Counted from the stretch's first letter, positions 17,193 through 25,370 are shown. The stretch is DNA of 64,000 bases from Bacillus piscicola (GCF_022458745.1 NZ_JAJJJF010000001.1:372001-436000); one strand, 5' to 3'. Notes: generated by a model not told the origin, from the sequence alone. Program-made: numbers and translations.

Positions 17193-17226
17193 TGTTGATT
17201 AATTCTGGATAATGGAGGTATGTAAG

Positions 17227-17553
17227 ATGAAGAAGTTTCTCATGGCTTTAGCTGGAAGCGCCGTTCTTGTGCTCGGTGCCTGTGGCGGTGGTGGTGATGA
17301 AGGCGCTGGAGATACCGGTGACGGTGGTGAAGGCGGCGACACATACGATGCTGCAGCTGCTGAAGAATTGTACCAAGGGAACTGTGCCCAGTGTCACGGT
17401 GAAAACCTCGAAGGCGCTAATGGTCCAGCCATCGCTGGAGCAGATGAAGGCCATGTACTTGAAATGATTCAAAATGGCGGTAACGGAATGCCATCCGGCC
17501 TTCTTGAAGGCGAAGAGGCAGAGAATGTTGCCAAGTGGGTTTCTGAACAATAA
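17227..17553 (+). CDS. cccB: Cytochrome c-551 lipoprotein
   Basis: A small membrane-anchored cytochrome c on the outer face of the cytoplasmic membrane that carries electrons to the terminal oxidase. The 108-residue precursor has a signal peptide with lipobox VLGAC (Cys about residue 18), a Gly/Asp/Glu-rich linker, then a heme-binding CAQCH and the axial methionine in GNGMPSG. Length and layout match CccB of B. subtilis, and the position upstream of ftsEX agrees. ATG 17227 is preferred because AATGGAGGT stands seven bases upstream; the GTG/ATG-like codons further 5' would disrupt the signal peptide. Confidence 0.93.
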   Translation: MKKFLMALAGSAVLVLGACGGGGDEGAGDTGDGGEGGDTYDAAAAEELYQGNCAQCHGENLEGANGPAIAGADEGHVLEMIQNGGNGMPSGLLEGEEAENVAKWVSEQ

Positions 17554-17562
17554 GTAAACTAC

Positions 17563-17588
17563 CGAGCTTGGGGTCTTTCCCAGGCTCG
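17563..17588 (+). terminator. Hairpin after cccB
   Basis: CGAGCTTGGG (17563-17572) pairs with CCCAGGCTCG (17579-17588), ten positions with one wobble and a six-base loop. The following T-tract is poor, so termination may be inefficient. Confidence 0.5.
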
Positions 17589-17720
17589 CGCAATTTCTTA
17601 GTTGTTTCCTCCGAGATTTTCTCCTTTCCCTTCTCTATCATATGAAATCTCAGTATAGGTTTGGAAAATAGAATGAAACATAATCGTAATACTTTGTAAG
17701 CATATTTTTCGATATGGAAG

Positions 17721-17729
17721 TGCTATAAT
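17721..17729 (+). promoter_or_regulatory. Extended -10 promoter for ftsEX
   Basis: TGCTATAAT at 17721-17729 is an extended -10 element (TGN plus consensus TATAAT) about 80 bases before ftsE. No good -35 is visible, as often with this promoter type. Confidence 0.6.
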
Positions 17730-17807
17730 GGTGTGTGGAATGATGGCAAGTTACCATTGATTTTGTCATTTTAAGCAATTTCTTATACCTATTTGGAAGT
17801 GATTACT

Positions 17808-18494
17808 ATTATAGAAATGATGAATGTAACGAAAACATACTCGAACGTTGTTAACGCTCTCAACAATATTGACGTAATCATTGAAAAAGGTGAATTTGTT
17901 TACATAGTCGGCCCGAGCGGTGCTGGGAAATCTACGTTTATTAAGATGATTTACCGTGAAGAAAAGCCAACTTCCGGAACTATTTTAATCCACGGCTCTG
18001 ACATTACGAACCTTAAAGAAAACCGTGTCCCATACTTGCGTCGGAAGATTGGGGTTGTTTTCCAAGATTTCAAGTTGCTTCCAAAGCTATCTGTCTTTGA
18101 AAATATTGCTTTTGCTTTGGAAGTGATTGAGGAACCACGGGATATCATTCGCAAACGGGTTATGGAAGTGCTTGACGTTGTTAACTTAAAAAATAAAGCC
18201 CGGTTTTTGCCGCAGGAGTTATCCGGTGGGGAACAGCAGCGGGTCTCCATTGCGCGGGCCATTGTAAATGATCCGCGGGTCGTGATAGCAGACGAGCCTA
18301 CCGGAAATTTAGACCCTGATACATCCTGGGAAGTGATGGCAACCCTTGAAGATATCAACAGACATGGAACGACGATTTTGATGGCGACCCACAACCGTGA
18401 AATCGTCAATACAGTAAAAAAACGAGTGATTGCTATCGAGTCGGGCCGTATCGTTCGCGATGAACTTAGAGGAGGGTATGGCTATGAAAGGTAG
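17808..18494 (+). CDS. ftsE: Cell division ABC transporter ATP-binding protein FtsE
   Basis: FtsE is the cytoplasmic ATPase of the FtsEX complex, which transmits ATP hydrolysis through FtsX to activate peptidoglycan hydrolases outside the cell. Walker A is GPSGAGKST, the signature LSGGEQQRVSIARA and Walker B VVIADEPTGNLDPDT; all are intact. The start is uncertain. The best ribosome site, GGAAGTGA at 17795-17802, points to ATT 17808, which gives MIEMMNVTKTY and aligns with the MIEM start I recall for B. subtilis FtsE. Canonical alternatives in frame are TTG 17793, GTG 17799 (no ribosome site) and ATG 17817 (14-base spacing). The 3' end overlaps ftsX by 11 bases. Confidence 0.95.
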   Translation: MIEMMNVTKTYSNVVNALNNIDVIIEKGEFVYIVGPSGAGKSTFIKMIYREEKPTSGTILIHGSDITNLKENRVPYLRRKIGVVFQDFKLLPKLSVFENIAFALEVIEEPRDIIRKRVMEVLDVVNLKNKARFLPQELSGGEQQRVSIARAIVNDPRVVIADEPTGNLDPDTSWEVMATLEDINRHGTTILMATHNREIVNTVKKRVIAIESGRIVRDELRGGYGYER

Positions 18495-19380
18495 AACCCT
18501 TCTCCGGCACGGTAAAGAAGGCATGAAAAACCTAGGGCGCAACGGTTGGATGAGCTTTGCATCGATCAGTGCCGTAACGATTATGCTGCTTGTTGTAGGT
18601 GTGTTTATTCTTCTTATCATGAATATGAACCACTTTATGGACTCAGTGGAAGAGGATGTAGAAGTGCGGGTCTATATCGAGTTGACGGCTTCCGATGCGG
18701 ATCAAGAGGAACTCAAATCCGAGCTTCAGCAGCTGAAGCATGTGAAAGATATTACATATTTAAGCAAAGATGAAGGGCTCGACCAGTTAATAGCAAGTTT
18801 AGGAGAGGAGAACAAAGAGGTCTTTGAATCGCTCCGTGAAGAAAACCCTCTCAACGATGTTTTTGTATTGCAAGCAACCGATCCGCAGCTCACAGCAAAA
18901 GTCGCAGATCAAGCCGAGACACTGCCGCATATCGATAAAGTCGATTACGGAAAGCAAGTGGTAGACCAACTTTTTAATGTCACGAAAGTGTTCCGGACAA
19001 TAGGTGTCATTCTAGTCTTGGGCCTAATGTTTACGGCAATGTTTTTGATCTCCAATACGATAAAGCTAACCATTGTAGCTAGGCAAAATGAGATCCAGAT
19101 TATGAAACTAGTAGGCGCGACTAACGGATTTATCCGCTGGCCTTTTTTCATTGAAGGTCTTCTTCTGGGCGCGATTGGTGCTGTTGTACCGATTGCAGTT
19201 GTCATGGGTGGTTATCATTACTTATATGCCAACTTTGCCGACCGGCTCAGGCTTCAATTTGCCGAAATGGTGCCGGTGTACCCAATGACCATACAAGTTT
19301 CATTGATTTTATTGGCAATGGGGACGATAGTCGGTGTTTGGGGTAGCATCGCATCTGTCCGTAAATTTTTAAAAGTATAA
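18484..19380 (+). CDS. ftsX: Cell division membrane protein FtsX
   Basis: FtsX is the four-segment membrane partner of FtsE; its large extracellular loop contacts and switches on wall hydrolases. The 298-residue protein has a first membrane segment at about 22-45, an extracellular domain of about 130 residues (VEVRVYIELTASDADQEELKSEL onward), and three further segments in the C-terminal half with the FtsX-type NTIKLTIVARQNEIQIMKLVGAT motif. ATG 18484 is chosen because AGAGGAGGG ends seven bases before it, whereas ATG 18478 is too close. It overlaps ftsE by 11 bases and precedes an M23 peptidase gene by 37 bases. Confidence 0.97.
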   Translation: MKGRTLLRHGKEGMKNLGRNGWMSFASISAVTIMLLVVGVFILLIMNMNHFMDSVEEDVEVRVYIELTASDADQEELKSELQQLKHVKDITYLSKDEGLDQLIASLGEENKEVFESLREENPLNDVFVLQATDPQLTAKVADQAETLPHIDKVDYGKQVVDQLFNVTKVFRTIGVILVLGLMFTAMFLISNTIKLTIVARQNEIQIMKLVGATNGFIRWPFFIEGLLLGAIGAVVPIAVVMGGYHYLYANFADRLRLQFAEMVPVYPMTIQVSLILLAMGTIVGVWGSIASVRKFLKV

Positions 19381-19417
19381 CAAGACGAGTGAAAGACATA
19401 GAGGAGGAACATGGGGG

Positions 19418-20680
19418 ATGAGGAAAGAGTTTTTGAAAGCGGCGCTGGCCCTTATATTCATACTGTCCGGTGTTGCGTTTAACACCGGTATGACAGCCGA
19501 AGCAAGCTCCAGCTTGCAGCAAAAGCTGGAAGATTTACAGGATAAGCGTAATAATAACAAAGAGGAATCAGCAGAAACAAAAAAAGAAATTAAAAAACTA
19601 GAAACCGACATACATAACGTACAGAAAGAAATAAAGCGACTTGACGATAAAATGACTGAAACCAGCGAAAAAATAATAGCAAAAGAAGAAGAAGTGACAG
19701 AAACGAAAGAGAGAATCAAGGAACTTCGTAACCGTATTGAGACTTTAGAAGAACGGATTGCAGAACGGGACGAGCTATTAAAAGATAGAGTTAGAGTGAT
19801 GTATCAAAATGGCGGATCAGTCAATTACTTAGAAGTGCTGATGGGGGCGAAAAGCTTCGGTGACTTTCTCGACAGAGTATCCGCGTTAAACACGATTGCG
19901 GAACAGGATCGGGAAATATTAGAAGCCCATATACGAGATCAAGAAGCTTTGGAAGAAGCAAAAATAGAAGTAGAAGAGCAACTGCAAGAGCTTGAAGAAG
20001 CCCTTGATCAATTGGAAGAGTTAAAGGAAAAACAAGAAAAACAGCGTAAGAAGAAAACAAGTATTTTAGGGGATATGGAAGAAGAGGAATCCCATTTATA
20101 CGATGATTTAATGACGCTTGAAGATGAAGAAGAACTACTGAAACAACAGGAAAAAGCAGCGAAGCAAGAACTGGAAGCCTATGAAAAGCGTTTAGAAGAG
20201 GAAGCAAGGCGCAGTAACTCAGCATCCACAAGTAATTCCGTGTCAGTGGGGGACGCTTCTGCAGATATTCCAGACAGCGGTGGCTCCCTTATGAAACCGG
20301 CCACCGGCAGAATTACGTCTGAATATGGACAACGCTGGGGACGGATGCATCATGGGATTGATATTGGACAAGGTGGCCGTTCAAACGTACCGATAGCAGC
20401 AGCGGCCGACGGCACTGTCGTCCAAGCCAGATACATGAACGGGTACGGAAATGCTGTCTTGATTTCTCATCGTATTGACGGCCGTCAGGTGACAACACTG
20501 TATGCGCATATGTCTGCATCACTCGTATCAACAGGCCAGCGAGTTTCGCGCGGGCAACAGATCGGTGTCATGGGTAATACAGGCAATTCTAAAGGTCCCC
20601 ATCTGCACTTTGAGGTGCACGAAGGCCCTTGGAATGGCGCCAAATCGAATTCCGTTAACCCGCGGAACTATTTGAACTAA
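19418..20680 (+). CDS. Murein hydrolase activator/endopeptidase: coiled coil plus M23 domain
   Basis: A 420-residue exported protein. A signal peptide (residues about 1-29, ending near AEASS) is followed by a long, highly charged coiled coil with an interruption (MYQNGGSVNYLEVLMGAKSFGDFLDRV) at about 125-155, a Ser-rich linker, and a C-terminal peptidase M23 (LytM) domain at about 290-415. The zinc ligands look intact: HHGIDIG, LYAHMS and PHLHFEVH. Architecture and position directly after ftsX parallel EnvC and PcsB, which are controlled by FtsEX. I infer that it is a partner hydrolase of FtsEX here; B. subtilis uses CwlO encoded elsewhere. The ATG follows GAGGAGG. Confidence 0.9.
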   Translation: MRKEFLKAALALIFILSGVAFNTGMTAEASSSLQQKLEDLQDKRNNNKEESAETKKEIKKLETDIHNVQKEIKRLDDKMTETSEKIIAKEEEVTETKERIKELRNRIETLEERIAERDELLKDRVRVMYQNGGSVNYLEVLMGAKSFGDFLDRVSALNTIAEQDREILEAHIRDQEALEEAKIEVEEQLQELEEALDQLEELKEKQEKQRKKKTSILGDMEEEESHLYDDLMTLEDEEELLKQQEKAAKQELEAYEKRLEEEARRSNSASTSNSVSVGDASADIPDSGGSLMKPATGRITSEYGQRWGRMHHGIDIGQGGRSNVPIAAAADGTVVQARYMNGYGNAVLISHRIDGRQVTTLYAHMSASLVSTGQRVSRGQQIGVMGNTGNSKGPHLHFEVHEGPWNGAKSNSVNPRNYLN

Positions 20681-20681
20681 G

Positions 20682-20708
20682 AAAAACCTCCGATATGGAG
20701 GTTTTTTT
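20682..20708 (+). terminator. Terminator of the ftsEX-M23 operon
   Basis: AAAAACCTCC (20682-20691), a five-base loop and GGAGGTTTTTTT (20697-20708) form a compact hairpin with a T-run. Confidence 0.9.
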
Positions 20709-20759
20709 CGTTCGCTTTCTAATTCATGGGACGCTAACCGGACCGATAGATTTTCGTCT

Positions 20760-20884
20760 CTATCTGGATAGGTACTATTTAAGTCTGGATATGTCTGCTG
20801 GAAGTCTGGATATATCTCGCTTATGTCTGGATATATCGGTCGAAGTGTGGATACCAACCGCTTAAGTCTGGATAACACAACATT
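20760..20884. repeat. Six-unit 21-bp tandem repeat (AAGTCTGGATA...)
   Basis: Units begin at 20760, 20781, 20802, 20823, 20843 and 20864; each contains TCTGGATA or a one-base variant at unit position 4, and the spacing is 21 bases except for one 20-base step. The reverse strand shows an open frame with repeated YPD, but the motif is a by-product of the period and has no start signal of its own. The cluster lies between two terminators, so it is intergenic. Confidence 0.85.
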
Positions 20885-20914
20885 CTTGCTTAATCCTCTA
20901 GGTAACCCTAAGAG

Positions 20915-20952
20915 CAAAAAAAAAACATTCACGGAGCGGGTCCTAGAATGTT
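20915..20952 (-). terminator. Terminator of the PCYCGC lipoprotein gene
   Basis: On the reverse strand GAATGTT/AACATTC arms (20946-20952 and 20924-20930) form a seven-bp stem followed by an unbroken T-run (A-run 20915-20925 on the + strand). It lies past the TAA at 20968, that is, beyond the extended reading frame and not just after the internal TGA. Confidence 0.65.
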
Positions 20953-20967
20953 CGTAAGTTGCACCTA

Positions 20968-21441
20968 TTACATTGTTTCTTCAGGCATAGGAGTTGGGGT
21001 TGCGGGAACAGGGCCGCCTTCATACTTACTGTCAATCATGTTGCGGATTTCTGTCAGCGGTGTACCTTTTTCGAATTCTGATTTAGCCTCACGGGCTATA
21101 TCTACACAAACTTGTCAGCCAAAGCCCATCGTATCGAGTTTCACGGTTTCTCCATGGACTTCTTCGACGAAACAATTGGTATTGCTCTCATGGCCTGCTT
21201 CTTCATAACAGCCACAGTAACATGGAACGTAATCGAGAACGTCAGGATGTGCTACGGCAAATTGATAGGCTTCCAAAATTTGCGGACTGTCGGTGACAGT
21301 CGTAACAGCATCCCAATTATCACTGCCTATTTCATATGTTAAATCTATTTGTTGACCCTGCTCAGCACTAGGCTGTTCCTGGGACGAGCACCCTGCTGTA
21401 ACAAATAGCAAGGCAATTAAAATGAAAATCCCTTTTTTCAC
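20968..21441 (-). CDS. PCYCGC-motif lipoprotein with in-frame UGA (candidate selenoprotein)
   Basis: The frame starts at GTG 21441 (AAGGAGGTCG upstream). A lipoprotein signal ends in VTAGC, and the middle holds the family motif PCYCGC plus a further Cys (NTNCFVEE). At residue 109 a TGA (21115-21117) interrupts the frame, giving a 108-residue product ending DTMGFG. The same frame continues for 48 codons as QVCVDIAREAKSEFEKG... to a TAA at 20968. These residues read like the family's conserved C-terminus, in which a CxxC stands here; the TGA replaces the first Cys. A hairpin with GU in its loop lies 21 bases after the TGA (see separate entry). Either selenocysteine is inserted, giving 157 residues, or the gene carries a nonsense mutation. 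Function of the family is unknown, probably extracytoplasmic redox or metal handling. Confidence 0.75.
21080..21102 (-). promoter_or_regulatory. SECIS-like hairpin downstream of the in-frame UGA
   Basis: On the coding (reverse) strand GAT-A-TAGCC, loop CGTGA, GGCTA-A-ATC folds into a 5-bp upper stem, an A-A mismatch and a 3-bp lower stem. The loop begins 21 bases after the UGA and contains GU, as in bacterial SECIS elements read by SelB. The stem is short and could be chance. Confidence 0.45.
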
Positions 21442-21664
21442 AGAGCGACCTCCTTAGAAACCAATATACACTATCATTTTAGCAAGATAGTACAAGCTTT
21501 TAAATAAAGGATAAAAGGAAGTTATTACAACTTTGAAAAGAAATAACGAATCGGAATGAATGTCATAAGTGGATAACGGGTTAGCAAAAATGTATCATGG
21601 TAAAGTTGTATGAATTGTATAATAATGGTAGTGAAACCAAAGATTCAAATAAGGGGAAGATTTC

Positions 21665-22831
21665 ATGAACCGCTTACTATGGACGTTATCCATCGCGCAG
21701 TTTCTTGCTATGCAGGTATGGTTTAATTTTTCCGCGGTGATGCCGGTTGTAGAAAAGGAATGGGGGTTGTCTCCGACTCAATCTGGTATCATCGTTTCTT
21801 TTTTTCATATCGGCTATGTGGCCGCTGTCTTTTTTTACAGTTTTTTAAGTGACAAGTACAACCCGAAGTATTCATTTATGTACGGAGCTTTGCTTGCCGG
21901 AATATCAGGGATGTTATTTGCGTTTCTGGCGAACGGATTTGCCTCCGCGCTATTATTTCGCCTGCTTTCAGGAATCGGAGTTGCCGGCATCTATGTACCC
22001 GGTATGAAAATTGTTGCTCAGACAGCCCAACCGGAGAAACGGGGAGGAGCGATGGGCATTTATGTTGGATCGCTTGTAGCAGGCTCCGGTTCCTCTCTTC
22101 TCATTTCAGGTTTGCTTATTGCGGCTGTCGGATGGCAAGGAGTCATCACAATCACCTCTTTTTCTGCCTTAGTGGCCGCAGTTATGATTTATTTTCTACA
22201 CATCCCGAATGACTTTCAATTACGAGGAACTCCACTAAATATGGCTCTGCTAAAAAGAGTGTTAACGAGAAAAAATCTATTGGTGAGCCTGGGATACACA
22301 GGGCACAGCTGGGAACTCTATGCGATGTGGGCGTGGATTGGCCCATTTATGGTTTATTACTTTTCCGAAAGACAGGTGGACAACGCTGTCAGCATCGGCA
22401 ACTTATCAGGAGCACTCATAGTCATGATAGGATCCATTGCCACTTTTGTAGGAGGGAAGTTATCTGATTCGTATGGACGTATCAAAGTGATCAATCTATT
22501 TGTCTTGATAAGTATCGTCTGCTCACTCATAATCGGCTGGCTGACAGACCTTACGCTATGGTTATTCCTGCCACTCCTTTTAATCTACGGATTCTCCATC
22601 ATTGCAGATTCCCCTATATACAATACAACACTAACTGAAATTGCCGAACCTGAAATTATTGGCACCGCTCTAGGCATTCAGTCTGTCATGGGATTCAGCG
22701 CCACCATATTTTCCCCCATGTTATTCGGGGTGCTACTTGACTTATTTAACTGGGGGATTGCCTTTTCTATTATTGGGTTACTAACATTCGTTACTCCTAT
22801 AAGTTTATGGTTTTTGAAAAGGGTAATTTAA
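21665..22831 (+). CDS. MFS transporter
   Basis: A 388-residue major facilitator protein with about twelve hydrophobic segments. The cytoplasmic loop after segment 2 is YSFLSDKYNPKYSFMYG, the motif position of MFS_1 carriers, and segment 4 has the RLLSGIGVAGIYVPGMKI stretch typical of nitrate/oxalate-like or sugar-acid carriers. A second MFS protein at 37790-39007 shares GHxWELYAMW at the start of segment 7 and WFxxSAVMP/WFSASVIAP in segment 1, so the two are paralogues lying near both ends of the accessory block. Substrate unknown. ATG 21665 follows AAGGGGAAG. Confidence 0.85.
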   Translation: MNRLLWTLSIAQFLAMQVWFNFSAVMPVVEKEWGLSPTQSGIIVSFFHIGYVAAVFFYSFLSDKYNPKYSFMYGALLAGISGMLFAFLANGFASALLFRLLSGIGVAGIYVPGMKIVAQTAQPEKRGGAMGIYVGSLVAGSGSSLLISGLLIAAVGWQGVITITSFSALVAAVMIYFLHIPNDFQLRGTPLNMALLKRVLTRKNLLVSLGYTGHSWELYAMWAWIGPFMVYYFSERQVDNAVSIGNLSGALIVMIGSIATFVGGKLSDSYGRIKVINLFVLISIVCSLIIGWLTDLTLWLFLPLLLIYGFSIIADSPIYNTTLTEIAEPEIIGTALGIQSVMGFSATIFSPMLFGVLLDLFNWGIAFSIIGLLTFVTPISLWFLKRVI

Positions 22832-22919
22832 GTGACTGTTTTAAAAAGTAGATCACTCGGGTTGTACTACTCTAATTGATAATTTTCATTCTACCTAATG
22901 GATTCTATCCAAAAAAGTA
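22832..22919. other. Intergenic spacer after the MFS gene
   Basis: A/T-rich spacer with no supported feature; it leads into the promoter region of the ABC importer operon. Confidence 0.4.
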
Positions 22920-22948
22920 TTGACCGGACAAATTAATGCTGTTATGAT
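22920..22948 (+). promoter_or_regulatory. Promoter of the ABC importer operon with operator-like half-site
   Basis: TTGACC (22920-22925), a 17-base spacer and TATGAT (22943-22948) form a good sigma-A promoter about 200 bases before the binding-protein gene. GACCGGACA (22922-22930) overlaps the -35. An inverted relative, TGTCTGGAT, occurs at 23012-23020. The same arrangement is found at the promoter near 30175, which suggests a common regulator. Confidence 0.6.
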
Positions 22949-23151
22949 CAAATTGAAAATATTTAGAAAAATTTTAATCATTATGTTGTTTACTGGTAAT
23001 TCAAAAAAAGTTGTCTGGATAGTTTTTGGATTATTGTTAATATTTTTAAATAAAGTGAAAGGGGTGTAAGAATGATATCGATGTTCTAAAAAACACGGAA
23101 GTTTAGGTGATGGACAGGGGTTAGTTATATTAACACGAAGGAGGACACGGA

Positions 23152-24435
23152 ATGAGATTGAAATTGGTTACTTTGTTATTAGCCGTATTTATTGTATTAG
23201 CCGGTTGTTCATCAGGAGGAAATACAGAGGAGGATGCTAGTGCTAATGATGGGGATTCAAACAAGGAAAATTTAAAAATTGGAGCTCTATTTCCGCTTAC
23301 AGGTTCTTTAGCGTTATTAGGAAATGAGTCTTACGAAGGCATCAAGCTGGTTGCCGATGTTGTTAATGAAGATGGCGGCATTAATGGAAAGCAAATTTCT
23401 TTAGTGAAAGCAGATGCCCCTGACGCCACTGCAGCCCAAAGTGAAGCAAATCGTCTGATTTCACAAGAAAAAGTTCCAGTCATCATGGGAACTTATGCAA
23501 GCGGTTTATCATTGGCAGCTACACAGGTTGCTGAGAGAAATAACGTCGTGTATGTAGAATCGAACGCAGTATCAGATGAAATTACGGAAAGAGGTTTTGA
23601 GAATGTTTTCCGGATTACAGAGTCTGCATCCATGCAAGGAGACGCGGCGGTAAACTTTACTAATGAATTTCTTGCTCCAGATTTTGGAGTTAATACGGAT
23701 GAATTAACTGCGGTTGTCATGCACGAAGAATCTTCTTTTGGGACAGCGGTTGCCACAGAGATCGAAAAAAAAGCTGAAGAAATGGGTATCGAATTGTTAT
23801 CCATTGATAGTTATAACTCAGAAACAAACGATTTATCCTCTACGATCCACAAGTACAAAGAGTTAAATCCAGATATTGTTTATGCCACTTCTTATATTAA
23901 TGATTCCATTTTATTTATACAGCAAGCAAAACAATTAAATTTTAAACCAAAAGCAATTGTTACGACGTCAGGCGGTTACGCTCTTTCGGACTTCGGGAAG
24001 GCATTAGGCAGTGATGCAAACGGTGTGTACGTAGCCGATGCTCCAGCCAATCCAAATGAAGAAGCGTTAACGGAAAAAGCAATTGAATTAAAAGAAGAAT
24101 TCACAAAACGCTGGGAGGAAGAACAGGGTACCCCACTAACTGGGCAAACATGGAGAGTAATTAATGCAGCATTAGTGATGTTCACAGAAGTCCTTCCTAA
24201 TGCTGAAACATTAGATACAGAGGGAATTCGCAACGCACTAAAAGAAGTTGATATACCATTAGGTGAGCTTCCAAATGGTTCAGGAGTCAAGTTTAATGAG
24301 ATTGAAGGACAACCTGGACAAAACAGCAGAGCAGAAATAGTAATGATGCAATGGCAAGACGAGGAGCTTAATCTAGTATGGCCTGATGACTTTAAGACTT
24401 CCGAAGCGGATAACTCATTATTATTTAACGAATAA
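23152..24435 (+). CDS. ABC transporter substrate-binding lipoprotein, branched-chain amino acid (LivJ) type
   Basis: A 427-residue lipoprotein with signal peptide and lipobox VLAGC (Cys 19), an acidic linker, and a periplasmic-binding fold of the Leu/Ile/Val-binding class (LKIGALFPLTGSLALLG, then EGIKLVADVVNEDGGINGK). It captures the substrate outside the membrane and hands it to the LivH/LivM permeases. This class takes not only branched-chain amino acids but also aromatic acids, amides and other organic acids, so the ligand is open; the catabolic neighbours point to an organic acid or betaine-like compound. ATG 23152 follows GAAGGAGG. A strong hairpin separates it from the permease genes. 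Confidence 0.92.
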   Translation: MRLKLVTLLLAVFIVLAGCSSGGNTEEDASANDGDSNKENLKIGALFPLTGSLALLGNESYEGIKLVADVVNEDGGINGKQISLVKADAPDATAAQSEANRLISQEKVPVIMGTYASGLSLAATQVAERNNVVYVESNAVSDEITERGFENVFRITESASMQGDAAVNFTNEFLAPDFGVNTDELTAVVMHEESSFGTAVATEIEKKAEEMGIELLSIDSYNSETNDLSSTIHKYKELNPDIVYATSYINDSILFIQQAKQLNFKPKAIVTTSGGYALSDFGKALGSDANGVYVADAPANPNEEALTEKAIELKEEFTKRWEEEQGTPLTGQTWRVINAALVMFTEVLPNAETLDTEGIRNALKEVDIPLGELPNGSGVKFNEIEGQPGQNSRAEIVMMQWQDEELNLVWPDDFKTSEADNSLLFNE

Positions 24436-24442
24436 AGTGGAG

Positions 24443-24475
24443 CGATTCATAAGAGATTGAATCTCTTATGAATCG
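24443..24475 (+). other. Intra-operon hairpin between binding protein and permease genes
   Basis: CGATTCATAAGAGAT (24443-24457) and ATCTCTTATGAATCG (24461-24475) form a perfect 15-bp stem with a 3-base loop and no T-run. Such stems commonly protect the upstream binding-protein mRNA so that it is made in excess over the permeases; that role is inferred. Confidence 0.8.
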
Positions 24476-24501
24476 TTAACTTAAAATGGAGGTGTACGTC
24501 G

Positions 24502-25368
24502 ATGATTTTACAACTGTTAACGGGCGGAATATTAATTGGTGGTGTTTACGCTCTAATGGCTGTGGGCTTGACATTAATTTTTGGCGTAATGAGAATCGTC
24601 AACTTTGCTCACGGTGAATTTGTAATGGTAGGTATGTATTTGACATTTATTTTGTATTCAGTATTTGGAATTAATCCGTACTTGTCAGTTCTTATCGTCA
24701 CTCCTGTAATGTTTTTATTAGGATGGATGTTAAATGCTGTATTGATAAAAAGGTTAGTAGGAGCACCCCACGTCACTCAAATTTTTGTGACAGTTGGGTT
24801 AAGTATGCTGCTAATGAGTTTAGCACTTATTATTTTTGGAGCTGATTACCTTAGTGTCCGCAGTGATCTAACAACACAAGTTATAGATTTAGGAGTGTTG
24901 TTAGGAGTTCCACAGGTGATAGCGTTCGTTATTTCTATGATTGTCAGTATTGCAATTTTTATTTTTCTCAAAAAAACGTTTACTGGAAAAGCAATACGTG
25001 CAACTACTCAAAACAGGCATTCAGCAACTTTGATGGGAGTAGATGTTAAAAAAATCTATGCGTTAACCTTTGCGATAGGCACTGCGTTAACTGGTCTTTG
25101 TGCAGCTATCCTGCTTCCGATTTATCCAGCATATCCGACAATAGGATTAGGCTTTGTCTTAATGACATTTGTGGTAGTTGTAATGGGAGGATTAGGAAGC
25201 ATCCCTGGGGCGTTAATTGGAGGATTAATTATTGGTATTATTGAAACAGTAAGCGCTTACTATTTTGATCCTGGTTGGAAAGAGGCCTTTTACTTTGTGA
25301 TATTTATTTTAATTCTATTAGTAAGGCCCCAAGGATTTTTTGGTCAAATTGGAGCGGAGGAGCTGTGA
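24502..25368 (+). CDS. ABC transporter permease, LivH type
   Basis: A 288-residue membrane protein with about eight hydrophobic segments and the LivH landmarks: LLTGGILIGGVYALMAVGL at the N-terminus, GVMRIVNFAHGEF after segment 1-2, the EAA-like loop RATTQNRHSATLMGVDVKKIY, and VVVMGGLGSIPGALIGGLIIG near the end. It forms the translocation pore with the LivM protein encoded next. ATG 24502 has GGAGGTGTACG upstream. It ends two bases before the LivM start. Confidence 0.95.
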   Translation: MILQLLTGGILIGGVYALMAVGLTLIFGVMRIVNFAHGEFVMVGMYLTFILYSVFGINPYLSVLIVTPVMFLLGWMLNAVLIKRLVGAPHVTQIFVTVGLSMLLMSLALIIFGADYLSVRSDLTTQVIDLGVLLGVPQVIAFVISMIVSIAIFIFLKKTFTGKAIRATTQNRHSATLMGVDVKKIYALTFAIGTALTGLCAAILLPIYPAYPTIGLGFVLMTFVVVVMGGLGSIPGALIGGLIIGIIETVSAYYFDPGWKEAFYFVIFILILLVRPQGFFGQIGAEEL

Positions 25369-25370
25369 AT

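Noticed and set aside
20528-20932. Reverse-strand protein with YPD repeats
   Set aside because: It arises from the 21-bp repeat, runs into the M23 gene and crosses two terminators.
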